This document shows positions 25,995-33,399 of a stretch of 64,000 nt of DNA, piece after piece. Location: NCBI RefSeq assembly GCF_000175615.1, contig NZ_ACVO01000017.1, positions 62,001-126,000 of the forward strand. Direction: 5' to 3'. Positions within the stretch are counted from its first letter, which is position 1; the number at the start of each line of letters is the position of its first letter. Made by a program: the position numbers and the translations under genes. The notes beneath the pieces are model-generated. The model was not told the origin of the DNA, did no database searches, and saw nothing but the letters and a program-made list of their open reading frames with translations. The stretch comes from Rothia mucilaginosa ATCC 25296 (lineage in GTDB: Bacteria > Actinomycetota > Actinomycetes > Actinomycetales > Micrococcaceae).

Positions 25995-27943
25995 CGAAGG
26001 ATCAGTCCCCTCGTGGTTTAGATACCGCTTCGGTTTCGTCTTTTGATGATGCGTATTCGATGGGTGGTCATCCTAGCCGTCGTGCGCGTCTGCGTGAGAG
26101 CGGCGAGTATGTGGATCCGGTAGTGGAACAGTCTGATTCTCAGGCAGAGTCTTCTGCTGATGAGTTTGCTCCCACGGTGGATGACATCCGTTCCGGTCGT
26201 TTTCCTGCGACCACGGCGCTGTCGATTGTGCCTCCCGCTCAGGGCTTTGCTCCTGAGAAGTCGCTCTCCGATTCTTTGGAAGCGAGTTCTTCGGGTACTT
26301 CGACTGCTGGTTCTTCGGAGGCAAGCTCTGCCACTGTGGTGGGCGCTCATCTGCCCGGTTCTCGCAGGACGGCATCAGCTACTGTTGAGTCTGCCGATTC
26401 GAAGGCACAGACCGATAGCGCCTCAGCGAAGGATGCTCCAGCGAAGAAGGCTCCTACGAAGGGTAAGCAGCCCAGCCTCGCGAAGAGCGGTTCTCTCGCT
26501 TCTCTGTGCGTGATGTACGGTGCCGGTATCGCGTTCGTGACCACGATGGTGGTGTCGAATGGTATTGGTGCTGAGGGTTCGGGCGAGTTTTTCCGTCTGA
26601 TGGCGTTGTTCGCGATTGCGATTTCGCTGGTGACCTTCGGCGCGGATACGGGTCTAGTTCGTACGATGAGCGCTCAGCGTGCGCTGGGTCGTTACGGCGT
26701 GTTGCCGCAGCTGATTCAGTACGGTCTGATTCCTTCGCTGGTGACTTCGGTGCTTCTGGTGGCGGGTGTGTACATCTACACCGAGGTTGTGCCGATGGCT
26801 CCTGAATATCAGTCGGCTATGCGCGTCAGTTCGGCTTTCGTTCTGGTTGCGGCGCTGATGACGGTGTTCTTCGGTGCTCTGCGTGGCCTGCACCGTGTGG
26901 TGACTTTTACGGTTCTGCAGAATGTTCTGCTTCCTACTCTGCGTTTTGCGGCTGTGGGTTTGGTGGTTCTGTTCTCGGGTCAGCTCATGGAGCTGGTGTA
27001 CGCCTGGACTATTCCGGTGGCAATTACTGCGGTGGTTGCTCTGTGGCTTTTGGAGCGGGCGTTCCCCAACGAGGAGCATGTGGAGGTTCTTCCTTCTGAG
27101 GATTCTCCGACTGAGACGTTCCGTTCGTTCTGGGGTTTCAGCTCTGCACGCGGTGTCGCTACCGTTGTGGAGACGATCCTGGAGTGGATTGACGTGCTGG
27201 TCGTGACGGCGTTCTTGGGCGCCGCTGCCGGTGGTATCTATGGTGCTGTGAACCGTTGTGTTCGTGTGGGCACCATGATTGAGCACACTGGTCGTGTGGT
27301 GACTGGCCCGTCGATTAGTGCGGCGTTGGCGACCCGTCAGCTGGACCGTGCTCGAGAGATTTTCTTATCGACCACTCGTGTATTGACTGCTCTGTCGTGG
27401 CCGTTCTACCTCTCCCTGGCGTTCTTTGGTCCCGTGCTGTTGCATTTCTTCGGTAAGGGCTTTGAGGCTGGCGCCGGTATCCTCTGGGTGATTTGCCCGG
27501 CGGCGATGCTGTCGATGAGTGCCGGTGGCGTGCAGTCTGTTCTGCTGATGAGCGGTAAGAGCCGCTGGCAGCTGTTGAACAAGCTCTCCTCGCTGGTGGT
27601 GGCTGTGACTTTGAACTTCACGCTGGTTCCGGTTTGGGGCCTGTACGGTGCAGTGACGGCGTGGGCATCGGCTCTGCTGATTGATACCTTCCTGGCGAGC
27701 TACCAGGTATTCCGTTTGGTGGGTATTCGCGCTTCGGTCCGTGAGATGGCTCCTTCGCTCTTCTTGGGCGCAGCTGTTCCGACGGCGTGTGCTCTAGCGT
27801 CTTTGGCCGTTTTGGGTCAGAGCGTGCTGGGTGTCATCGTGTACGTGGTGCTGCTGGTGCCGGTGTACGGTGCGGTGCTGTTCCGCTTCCGCAAGGCACT
27901 CGGCATTGAGCGTTTCCTTTCCGCCCGCCGAGCGAAGTCTTAG
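25991..27943 (+). CDS. Wzx-like polysaccharide flippase with long N-terminal extension
   Basis: The 650-residue protein has two parts. Residues 1-170 are polar, Ser/Ala/Asp-rich and probably disordered, ending in a Lys-rich patch (KKAPTKGKQPSLAK). From about 172 it is a 12-14 TM MATE/MOP-fold protein like Wzx or MurJ (FGADTGLVRTMSAQRALGR, GVATVVETILEWIDVL). It would flip lipid-linked repeat units across the membrane. The start overlaps the Wzy-like gene by 4 nt. The extension is not a normal feature of Wzx and may be a regulatory or docking segment; phosphorylation is possible but not shown. Confidence 0.86.
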   Translation: MTKDQSPRGLDTASVSSFDDAYSMGGHPSRRARLRESGEYVDPVVEQSDSQAESSADEFAPTVDDIRSGRFPATTALSIVPPAQGFAPEKSLSDSLEASSSGTSTAGSSEASSATVVGAHLPGSRRTASATVESADSKAQTDSASAKDAPAKKAPTKGKQPSLAKSGSLASLCVMYGAGIAFVTTMVVSNGIGAEGSGEFFRLMALFAIAISLVTFGADTGLVRTMSAQRALGRYGVLPQLIQYGLIPSLVTSVLLVAGVYIYTEVVPMAPEYQSAMRVSSAFVLVAALMTVFFGALRGLHRVVTFTVLQNVLLPTLRFAAVGLVVLFSGQLMELVYAWTIPVAITAVVALWLLERAFPNEEHVEVLPSEDSPTETFRSFWGFSSARGVATVVETILEWIDVLVVTAFLGAAAGGIYGAVNRCVRVGTMIEHTGRVVTGPSISAALATRQLDRAREIFLSTTRVLTALSWPFYLSLAFFGPVLLHFFGKGFEAGAGILWVICPAAMLSMSAGGVQSVLLMSGKSRWQLLNKLSSLVVAVTLNFTLVPVWGLYGAVTAWASALLIDTFLASYQVFRLVGIRASVREMAPSLFLGAAVPTACALASLAVLGQSVLGVIVYVVLLVPVYGAVLFRFRKALGIERFLSARRAKS

Positions 27944-28009
27944 CCTTCCGCTTCTTCTACGTTTTTCTCCGATATTTAGTGTCCGTTTCTCTTCCTCAAG
28001 GATGTCCAC

Positions 28010-29242
28010 ATGGATAACACCTCTCATACCTCCTCGGTTACCCTTGGCAGCCAGGTACGTCGCATTTTCCGACACCGTCTGCTGATTCTGCTGTCGGTCG
28101 TGATTTTTGCTGTGGCGGGTGCCGCCTACGGCTACATGACCAATAGCAAGTACACTTCTAAGGCTTCGCTGGTTGTTTACCCGCTGGTGGTTGATCCCGC
28201 CGGTACCGGTAGCGCTAACTCCGCGAAGGTGGATATTGCGACCGAGTCTCGCGTTGCTTCCTCTCGCGAGGTTGCGCAGAACGCGGCTAAGGCTCTGATT
28301 GCTAATGGCGATACCCTCTCTGAGGCTCAGCTGACCAGCCGCCTCATGAGCTCCGTCAAGGTGACTGGCACCTCTCAGACTGCGGTTCTGGATATTGAGG
28401 TAACCCGCCCCAACGGCACGGAGGCTGCACGTTACGCTAACGCTATGGCAAACGCGTACCTGCAGGTTCGTTCCGAGTCTCTGAAGAGCAGCGTTGATTC
28501 CGCTCTGCACCAGATTGATGAGCAGATTTCTGGCCTCGAGGGTGATAACAACCGTGCGGCTCTGCTCTCTCAGTTGCAGGATCGTCGTGCTCAGATTCAG
28601 CTGACTTCTACTACCGGTGGCCGCGTGATGAGCGAGGCTCAGGTTCCTTCTTCTTCCTCGGCTCTTGGCCCGGTGAAGATGGGTATTGTTGGTGCTGTTG
28701 CAGGTCTGCTGATTGGTGCCGTACTGGCTTACGGTCGTGACCGTACCATGCGTCACGTTGGTTACGCTGATCGTCTGGAAGATGCTGGCATCCCCGTTCA
28801 CGAGCTGGGTTCCACCTCTGAGGCGAATGACGCGTTCATGCTGCTGCGCACCATGGGTGCTCCCGACGGCGATGTGAAGAGCGCTGGTGCTTCCGGCGTT
28901 GTCATTCTGCCCGGTACTGACCGCGGTGTTGAGCACCTGTACCAGATGCTGCAGCGTGTTCTGCCTACCGAGTACGCACGTTTCACCGATTACGCTTCGG
29001 TTCGTGACGCTCTGACCCGCCACACCCCCGAGTCGCTGGTTGAGAAGAGCGAGACTCCTCTGGTGATTAGCCTGAGCACCGCTACTCCCCTGTCGACCCA
29101 GCTGCGTTTTGTTCAGGCTGGCGGCGTGGCTCTGGTTCCGGTGACTGCGGCTACTTCTCTGCAGCAGGTTCGTGAGCTTTTCGCTCAGCTGGATCAGCTT
29201 GAGGGCGTGAACGCTCTGGCTGTGTTCCTGGATCGCGAGTAA
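28010..29242 (+). CDS. Wzz-type chain-length protein with a degenerate kinase-like domain
   Basis: The 410-residue protein has a TM helix near 25-45, an extracytoplasmic Wzz-type domain with coiled-coil segments, and a second TM helix near 225-245 (VGAVAGLLIGAVLAYGRDR). The cytoplasmic rest (about 250-410) follows the layout of a BY-kinase domain (GVVILPG, PLVISLST, GGVALVPVTAATSLQQVR, NALAVFLDR) but has no Walker A GKS/T and no C-terminal Tyr cluster. It is therefore probably a catalytically dead partner that sets chain length. AAGGATG precedes the ATG. The complete kinase is at 41011-42483. Confidence 0.8.
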   Translation: MDNTSHTSSVTLGSQVRRIFRHRLLILLSVVIFAVAGAAYGYMTNSKYTSKASLVVYPLVVDPAGTGSANSAKVDIATESRVASSREVAQNAAKALIANGDTLSEAQLTSRLMSSVKVTGTSQTAVLDIEVTRPNGTEAARYANAMANAYLQVRSESLKSSVDSALHQIDEQISGLEGDNNRAALLSQLQDRRAQIQLTSTTGGRVMSEAQVPSSSSALGPVKMGIVGAVAGLLIGAVLAYGRDRTMRHVGYADRLEDAGIPVHELGSTSEANDAFMLLRTMGAPDGDVKSAGASGVVILPGTDRGVEHLYQMLQRVLPTEYARFTDYASVRDALTRHTPESLVEKSETPLVISLSTATPLSTQLRFVQAGGVALVPVTAATSLQQVRELFAQLDQLEGVNALAVFLDRE

Positions 29243-29448
29243 TCAGACCGCGAGTACTCGGGGTTCTGTTGATGGATGCCTCGCCTCTGTGCGGGTTCGT
29301 CCTTCGTCCTTGAGCTTAGGGTGCGGTGGTACCTGCTGAGGTGGATCTATTGTGATAGGTCTGTTGATGCCGGTTCCGCCGGGCCCGTCAGCTCACCCTT
29401 ATCTTCTCTTCTTATTTTTCTCTTGTATTGGGGCTTTAGGAGAACACT

Positions 29449-29931
29449 ATGACTGAGTCAACTTCCTCTCAGGCACCGAAGAAGAAGCTTCTGCTGGTTT
29501 CTAGCAGTGGCGGACACTTGAAGCATCTGACAGCTACTTCTGCTGCGTGGCAGGATTATGACCGCGTGTGGGTTAGCTTTAAGCAGCCCGATGTTGAATC
29601 TTCTCTCGCTGATGAGAAGACCTATTGGGCGTATTACCCGACCACCCGAAATATTAAGAACGCTATTCGTAATCTGTTCTTGGCATTTCGTATTTTCCCG
29701 AAGGAATGTCCGGATGCGGTTGTTTCTGCGGGTGCAGGTGTTGCTGTTCCTTTCTTTGTTGCAGCTAAACTTTTTGGCGTAAAGACTCTTTATATTGAGT
29801 GTTTTGACCGCCCGACTCTGCCGACGATGACCGGCAAGATGTTGTACACCTTTGCTGATCGAATTATTGTTCAGAGCGAGGAACAGCAGAAGAATTTCCC
29901 TGATTCTCGTGTGATTCATCCCATTTTCTAA
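29449..29931 (+). CDS. Alg14/PssD-like glycosyltransferase membrane subunit
   Basis: The 160-residue protein begins with KKLLLVSSSGGHLKHL, the Gly-rich acceptor-side motif of the Alg14/PssD family. This is the N-terminal half of a split GT-B enzyme that recruits an Alg13-like catalytic half to the membrane. The usual N-terminal TM helix is short or absent; a hydrophobic segment (AVVSAGAGVAVPFFVAA) lies in the middle. AGGAGAA precedes the ATG. The Alg13-like partner is 278 bp downstream rather than adjacent. Confidence 0.85.
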   Translation: MTESTSSQAPKKKLLLVSSSGGHLKHLTATSAAWQDYDRVWVSFKQPDVESSLADEKTYWAYYPTTRNIKNAIRNLFLAFRIFPKECPDAVVSAGAGVAVPFFVAAKLFGVKTLYIECFDRPTLPTMTGKMLYTFADRIIVQSEEQQKNFPDSRVIHPIF

Positions 29932-29946
29932 GAGTGATGAATTTAT

Positions 29947-29991
29947 CCTGAAAATAGCGTCCTCGCGTGTGCTGAGGGCGTTATTTTCAGG
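29947..29991 (+). terminator. Hairpin between the Alg14- and Alg13-like genes
   Basis: An 18-bp stem (CCTGAAAATAGCGTCCTC with GAGGGCGTTATTTTCAGG, G-U pairs allowed) has a 9-nt loop and lies 16 nt after the stop. No U-tract follows; TATAGT and an AT-rich stretch come next and could be promoter parts. Confidence 0.6.
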
Positions 29992-30209
29992 GTATAGTAT
30001 TTATTAATACATACAGATACGCATAAGTCGTGCGCTCCACTGTGGACTCACCATCCAAGCGAACTAACCACTCGCCAGAGAAGCGTATGCGGAGATTACT
30101 CACCATTTTCTCCGGCACGACGCCGCCGCGTATACCAATGATGCCCTCCGGATTTTTTGCGTCAGGTATACGGGGTTACTACCGATAAATACATAGAGAG
30201 GAATAGGCG

Positions 30210-30920
30210 ATGTCTATTCAGAACTTCCCCCACGTCAGCGTTGATACTTCCAAGTTCGACCTGCCCGTATTTACCCCTGCCGTCGCGCCCGTTCGTATTC
30301 CTACCAAGACTTACGATTTGGTGGTGTCCCTCGGCACCGACGTTCACACTTTTGATCGTCTTCTGCGTTGGGTTGAGGCTTATCTTGAAGCTCACCCCGA
30401 GGTCACCTGCCTCGTGCAGCATGGTCACACTGCGCCCATTAAGCACGCAGACAACCTCAAGCTTCTTCCCGCCTCCGAACTGCTGGACTACTACGCAACC
30501 GCGCGCGTAGTGCTGGTTCAGGGCGGCCCCGGCTCCATCCAGGATGCACGCCGCACCGGCGCTCTGCCCCTGGCTGTTCCGCGCCGCGCAGAGTTCGACG
30601 AGGTCGTTGACAACCACCAGGTCCCCTTCACCACTCTGATGGAGAAGCGCGGCCACGCTGTTGTTGTTGAGAGCCGCGAAGACCTCTTCGCTAAGCTGGA
30701 TCTTGCTCTGGCGAACCCCTCCCTGTTCCGCACCGCTGAGCCGTACGTATCCACCCCGGAGATTTCTGCCGCACAGCTGAGCGAGGAACTGCAGGATCTG
30801 CTCGCTGGCAAGACCCACCGTAAGGATTCCTTCTGGGGTCGCCTGAAGCAGGCTGCTCGCGCACACCGTGCGGGTAAGGCTGAGATGGCTCGCATCGACG
30901 CGATGGCTCCCAGCGCCTAA
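30210..30920 (+). CDS. Alg13/PssE-like glycosyltransferase catalytic subunit
   Basis: The 236-residue protein has the C-terminal GT-B half of the family: YDLVVSLGTDVHTFDRLLRW, the donor-binding loop QGGPGSIQDARRTGALPLA, PRRAEFDEVVDNHQ, and a basic C-terminus. With the Alg14-like protein upstream it should form one active enzyme that adds a sugar (often GlcNAc, Gal or GlcA in bacterial pairs) to a lipid-linked acceptor. The AGAGAGGAA sequence precedes the ATG. The gap to its partner, with a hairpin and an AT-rich stretch, suggests separate promoters. Confidence 0.85.
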   Translation: MSIQNFPHVSVDTSKFDLPVFTPAVAPVRIPTKTYDLVVSLGTDVHTFDRLLRWVEAYLEAHPEVTCLVQHGHTAPIKHADNLKLLPASELLDYYATARVVLVQGGPGSIQDARRTGALPLAVPRRAEFDEVVDNHQVPFTTLMEKRGHAVVVESREDLFAKLDLALANPSLFRTAEPYVSTPEISAAQLSEELQDLLAGKTHRKDSFWGRLKQAARAHRAGKAEMARIDAMAPSA

Positions 30921-31096
30921 AAAGCTTTAGCTTTCTAAATCCCGCATCCTTAGTGATGCGATGTGGGAGCCGCCCGAAGGTGTTTCCCTCATTTTTAGAC
31001 CGGCATGCGAATCCTCCAACCACCCTGTGAGAGGTTGTGGATGTTTTCCCTTGTTCACGGCATATTCTCAGGTGGATTCGCGTCTTTACATTGGTT

Positions 31097-31148
31097 GCGA
31101 AACCCCGCGCACCGTATCCTTAGAAGGGATAATGCGCGGGGTTTTCGC
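31097..31148 (+). promoter_or_regulatory. Strong hairpin directly upstream of the DUF2505 gene
   Basis: GCGAAACCCCGCGCA (31097-31111) pairs with TGCGCGGGGTTTTCGC (31133-31148), with one bulged base. It ends 6 nt before the ribosome-binding site GAAAGGA. The TTTT within the right arm makes it terminator- or attenuator-like. It could end the upstream polysaccharide transcript or control the downstream gene. Confidence 0.5.
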
Positions 31149-31168
31149 GCACTACGAAAGGAACAATT

Positions 31169-31666
31169 ATGGCAGTTCAGGAATCGACCGTTATCAACGC
31201 AAACGTTGAGCAGGTTATCGAGGCATTCTCCAGCGAGGACTTCGCACGCTTCGTCTGCTCCGAGGTTGGCGTTGAATTCGGCAGCTTCTCCGTTTCCGGT
31301 GACACCTCCGCAGAGTTCACCGCAACCACCGAACGTACCGTGCCCGCTGAGCGCGTGCCGGACATCGCTCGTAAGTTCGTCGGCAACGGCGTAGCTATGA
31401 CCCAGGTGGACACCGTAAGTGCACCGGCTGCTGACGGCTCCCGCACCGTCTCTACCGAGGTGAAGGTTAACGGCGTGCCCGTGTCCGCTCAGGCTACCCA
31501 GCACCTGATTCCCGAGGGTGACAAGACCCGTCTGGACGTCAACGGCGAGGTTTCCTGCTCCATCCCGCTGGTGGGCAAGAAGATTGCAGCCGCTGCTGAG
31601 CCGCAGGTTGGCCGCGTGCTGAAGGTTCTGGGCACCTCCGCTGAGAAGTGGCTGGCACAGCGCTAA
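31169..31666 (+). CDS. DUF2505 domain protein
   Basis: This 165-residue protein is small, soluble and acidic, with a START-like/polyketide-cyclase-like pattern (STVINANVEQVIEAFSS at the N-terminus, a beta-rich middle, and a C-terminal helix with EPQVGRVLKVLG). It matches the actinobacterial DUF2505 family. The family probably binds a hydrophobic ligand, but no function is established. GAAAGGA precedes the ATG. It is monocistronic, between a leader hairpin and a strong terminator. Confidence 0.75.
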   Translation: MAVQESTVINANVEQVIEAFSSEDFARFVCSEVGVEFGSFSVSGDTSAEFTATTERTVPAERVPDIARKFVGNGVAMTQVDTVSAPAADGSRTVSTEVKVNGVPVSAQATQHLIPEGDKTRLDVNGEVSCSIPLVGKKIAAAAEPQVGRVLKVLGTSAEKWLAQR

Positions 31667-31725
31667 AGCCTATTTAGACGCTCACCTTTGAGGTGTAGCT
31701 GATATACGGCTAGATACGCCAAGAT

Positions 31726-31776
31726 ACAGAGGATCCCCGTCGTAAGTAATTACGGCGGGGATCCTCTGTTCTTTAT
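31726..31776. terminator. Bidirectional terminator between DUF2505 and TagD-like genes
   Basis: A 19-bp stem (ACAGAGGATCCCCGTCGTA with TACGGCGGGGATCCTCTGT, one G-U pair) is followed by TCTTTAT. It lies between convergent genes. Confidence 0.9.
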
Positions 31777-31835
31777 GGGTCTCTACGAGCTCTAGAGCCC
31801 TGATAAGGACGTATGAGCATTAGGAGGCGACAGTG

Positions 31836-32333
31836 TTAGGAAGCGACAATCGCCTCGGAGTACTCACGCTCACCGAGCAGTTCGGCGAAGCGGCGCATCT
31901 CTACGCGCAGGTCGTGCTCTGCTTCGAGCAGGTCAACGACCTTGCGCAGCTTGGTGCTGGAGGTGTGCTCGGTGTAGGGGAAGTAGTGTACTTCCACGCC
32001 AACCTCTGCGAAGCGTGCTTCCAGGGCGTTACCCTTGTCAGTGCCCTTCCAGTCGTCGCCTTTGAAGAAGACATTGAAGGGCTTCTGCTTCCAGGTTTCG
32101 AGCTTATCGGGGGTGGTTTCGACGTGCACTTCGTCCACGTAGTCGATGTGGCTGACGATGGCGGCACGCTCTTCGATGGGGATGACGGGGCGGCGGCCCT
32201 TGGTCACTTCCAGAACGTCATCGTGCACGACGCCTGCAATGAGGTAGTCGCAGTTTTCCTTAGCCTTGCGGAGAATCTCGAGGTGGCCGTAGTGGAAAAG
32301 GTCGTAGGCGCCTGCGGCGTAGCCAATAATCAT
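31836..32333 (-). CDS. Glycerol-3-phosphate cytidylyltransferase-like (TagD) protein
   Basis: The 165-residue nucleotidyltransferase-fold enzyme has GAYDLFHYGHLEIL (HxGH motif), a conserved Lys-Gly segment (FFKGDDWKG) and TEHTSSTKLR, equivalent to the RTEGISTT motif. It should join CTP with glycerol-3-phosphate or a similar phospho-alcohol to make a CDP-alcohol. The ATG at 32333 is chosen because AAGGAA lies upstream and the fold starts there (MIIGYAAGAYD); the frame stays open further but without coding character. CDP-glycerol normally feeds teichoic-acid-type polymers, which fits the nearby polysaccharide genes. The exact substrate is not proved. Confidence 0.85.
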   Translation of the reverse strand: MIIGYAAGAYDLFHYGHLEILRKAKENCDYLIAGVVHDDVLEVTKGRRPVIPIEERAAIVSHIDYVDEVHVETTPDKLETWKQKPFNVFFKGDDWKGTDKGNALEARFAEVGVEVHYFPYTEHTSSTKLRKVVDLLEAEHDLRVEMRRFAELLGEREYSEAIVAS

Positions 32334-32863
32334 GGGGCTTCCTTGTGGTTGGTAGCGGCGATGGGTATTCCGGTGTGGTTGAGGTACCAGAGGGGTGAGA
32401 AACATATCCGCGGTCTGGGGTGAGAGCCTAAGAATAAGTGAAGAATGTGCAATATTGAGAAAATATTTTCTTATTATTGCCCTATTTCTTCTCGCTGTCA
32501 TCTCAGAGTGTGCGGGTCCGAAAAGAGTTTCTCGAGGGTGCTGGTTGGGCGCCCTTCGTCCTTTTATTTTACCAGTCACCTTTTTGGAGGAAAAAGAGAA
32601 AGATATAAAAATGAGGCGGATACAGTGTAGTATCCGCCTCATATTTTCTATACGTCGCTTGAAATCAAAGAAAGCTTATATAGATAAACAATTAACCGCT
32701 AGATTTTAGCGAAGAGTTTTAGCCAGTATTTTCTGCACGCTTTGACCGCATATGCTTACGTTCTTGTGCAATATTTTAGGCTCAGTAGCCATTCGATATT
32801 TTCGATTGGCGTTCAAATACTAGCTACTCCCCCACCGGTTCAGCTTACCTTCTCAGCAAAGAA
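32334..32863. other. 530-bp AT-rich intergenic region between sufU and the TagD-like gene
   Basis: It holds the sufU terminator (32611-32642) and must hold the TagD-like promoter on the minus strand. Small ORFs (for example + strand 32395-32709) have no ribosome-binding site and no coding bias. No RNA gene was recognised. Confidence 0.45.
32611..32642 (-). terminator. Intrinsic terminator downstream of sufU
   Basis: A perfect 13-bp stem (ATGAGGCGGATAC/GTATCCGCCTCAT) with a 6-nt loop is followed on the minus strand by TTTTATATC. It lies 220 nt past sufU. Confidence 0.8.
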
Positions 32864-33334
32864 TTAGTTCTCCGCAGCTGCTTCCTTAGTAGCTTCCTCA
32901 ACGGCAACCCAGGAGAGCATCGCGCACTTCACGCGCGCCATGAACTTCGAAACACCGGAGAATGCAGCCATATCGCCGTACTCTTCTTCGTCCAGGGTCA
33001 CCTTACCGCGCGAGCGCAACATCTCGCGGAACGCATCCACGTGGCGCTGAAGCTCGGAGGTGGTCATGCCAGGAGCCATTTCAGAGAGCACAGAAGCGGC
33101 AGCCATGGAGATAGAGCAACCGTCGCCTTCCCAAGAGATCGACTCGATGGTCTTCTCGCCATCCTTCAGCTCATTAGAGAGCACCACACGCAGGTTGATT
33201 TCGTCACCGCAGGTGGGGTTGTACTGGTGGTTATCGGCACTTGCGTGACCGGCGGGTACCTCTACGAGGTGCTCGCCGCTACGCTGCTTAGAATGCTCCA
33301 GAATAATTTCCTGGTACAGGGATTCAAGAGACAC
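32864..33334 (-). CDS. sufU: SufU-type Fe-S cluster assembly protein
   Basis: At 156 residues, SufU accepts sulfur from SufS (zinc-dependent sulfurtransferase) for iron-sulfur cluster building. Seen: LYQEIILEHSKQR at the N-terminus and the three Cys motifs NPTCGD, GDGCSISMA and RVKCAMLSW, all intact. The usual SufU-specific insert is present between the second and third Cys. The GTG start has GGAAGAAG upstream. It is 65 nt downstream of sufS, almost certainly in one operon. sufBCD are not in the window. Confidence 0.95.
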   Translation of the reverse strand: MSLESLYQEIILEHSKQRSGEHLVEVPAGHASADNHQYNPTCGDEINLRVVLSNELKDGEKTIESISWEGDGCSISMAAASVLSEMAPGMTTSELQRHVDAFREMLRSRGKVTLDEEEYGDMAAFSGVSKFMARVKCAMLSWVAVEEATKEAAAEN

Positions 33335-33399
33335 GGTGTTCTTCTTCCGTCAGTTGGTATGTCTGAAAATTCGGGGCGTTAGCGTCTAACGCGTCTGCT

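Noticed and set aside
32334..32642. Extended N-terminus of the TagD-like protein
   Set aside because: The fold begins at MIIGYAAGAYD with AAGGAA in front; the upstream codons resemble non-coding sequence.
32395..32709. Small plus-strand ORF in the sufU/TagD-like gap
   Set aside because: AT-rich with no ribosome-binding site or codon bias; it also overlaps the sufU terminator stem.
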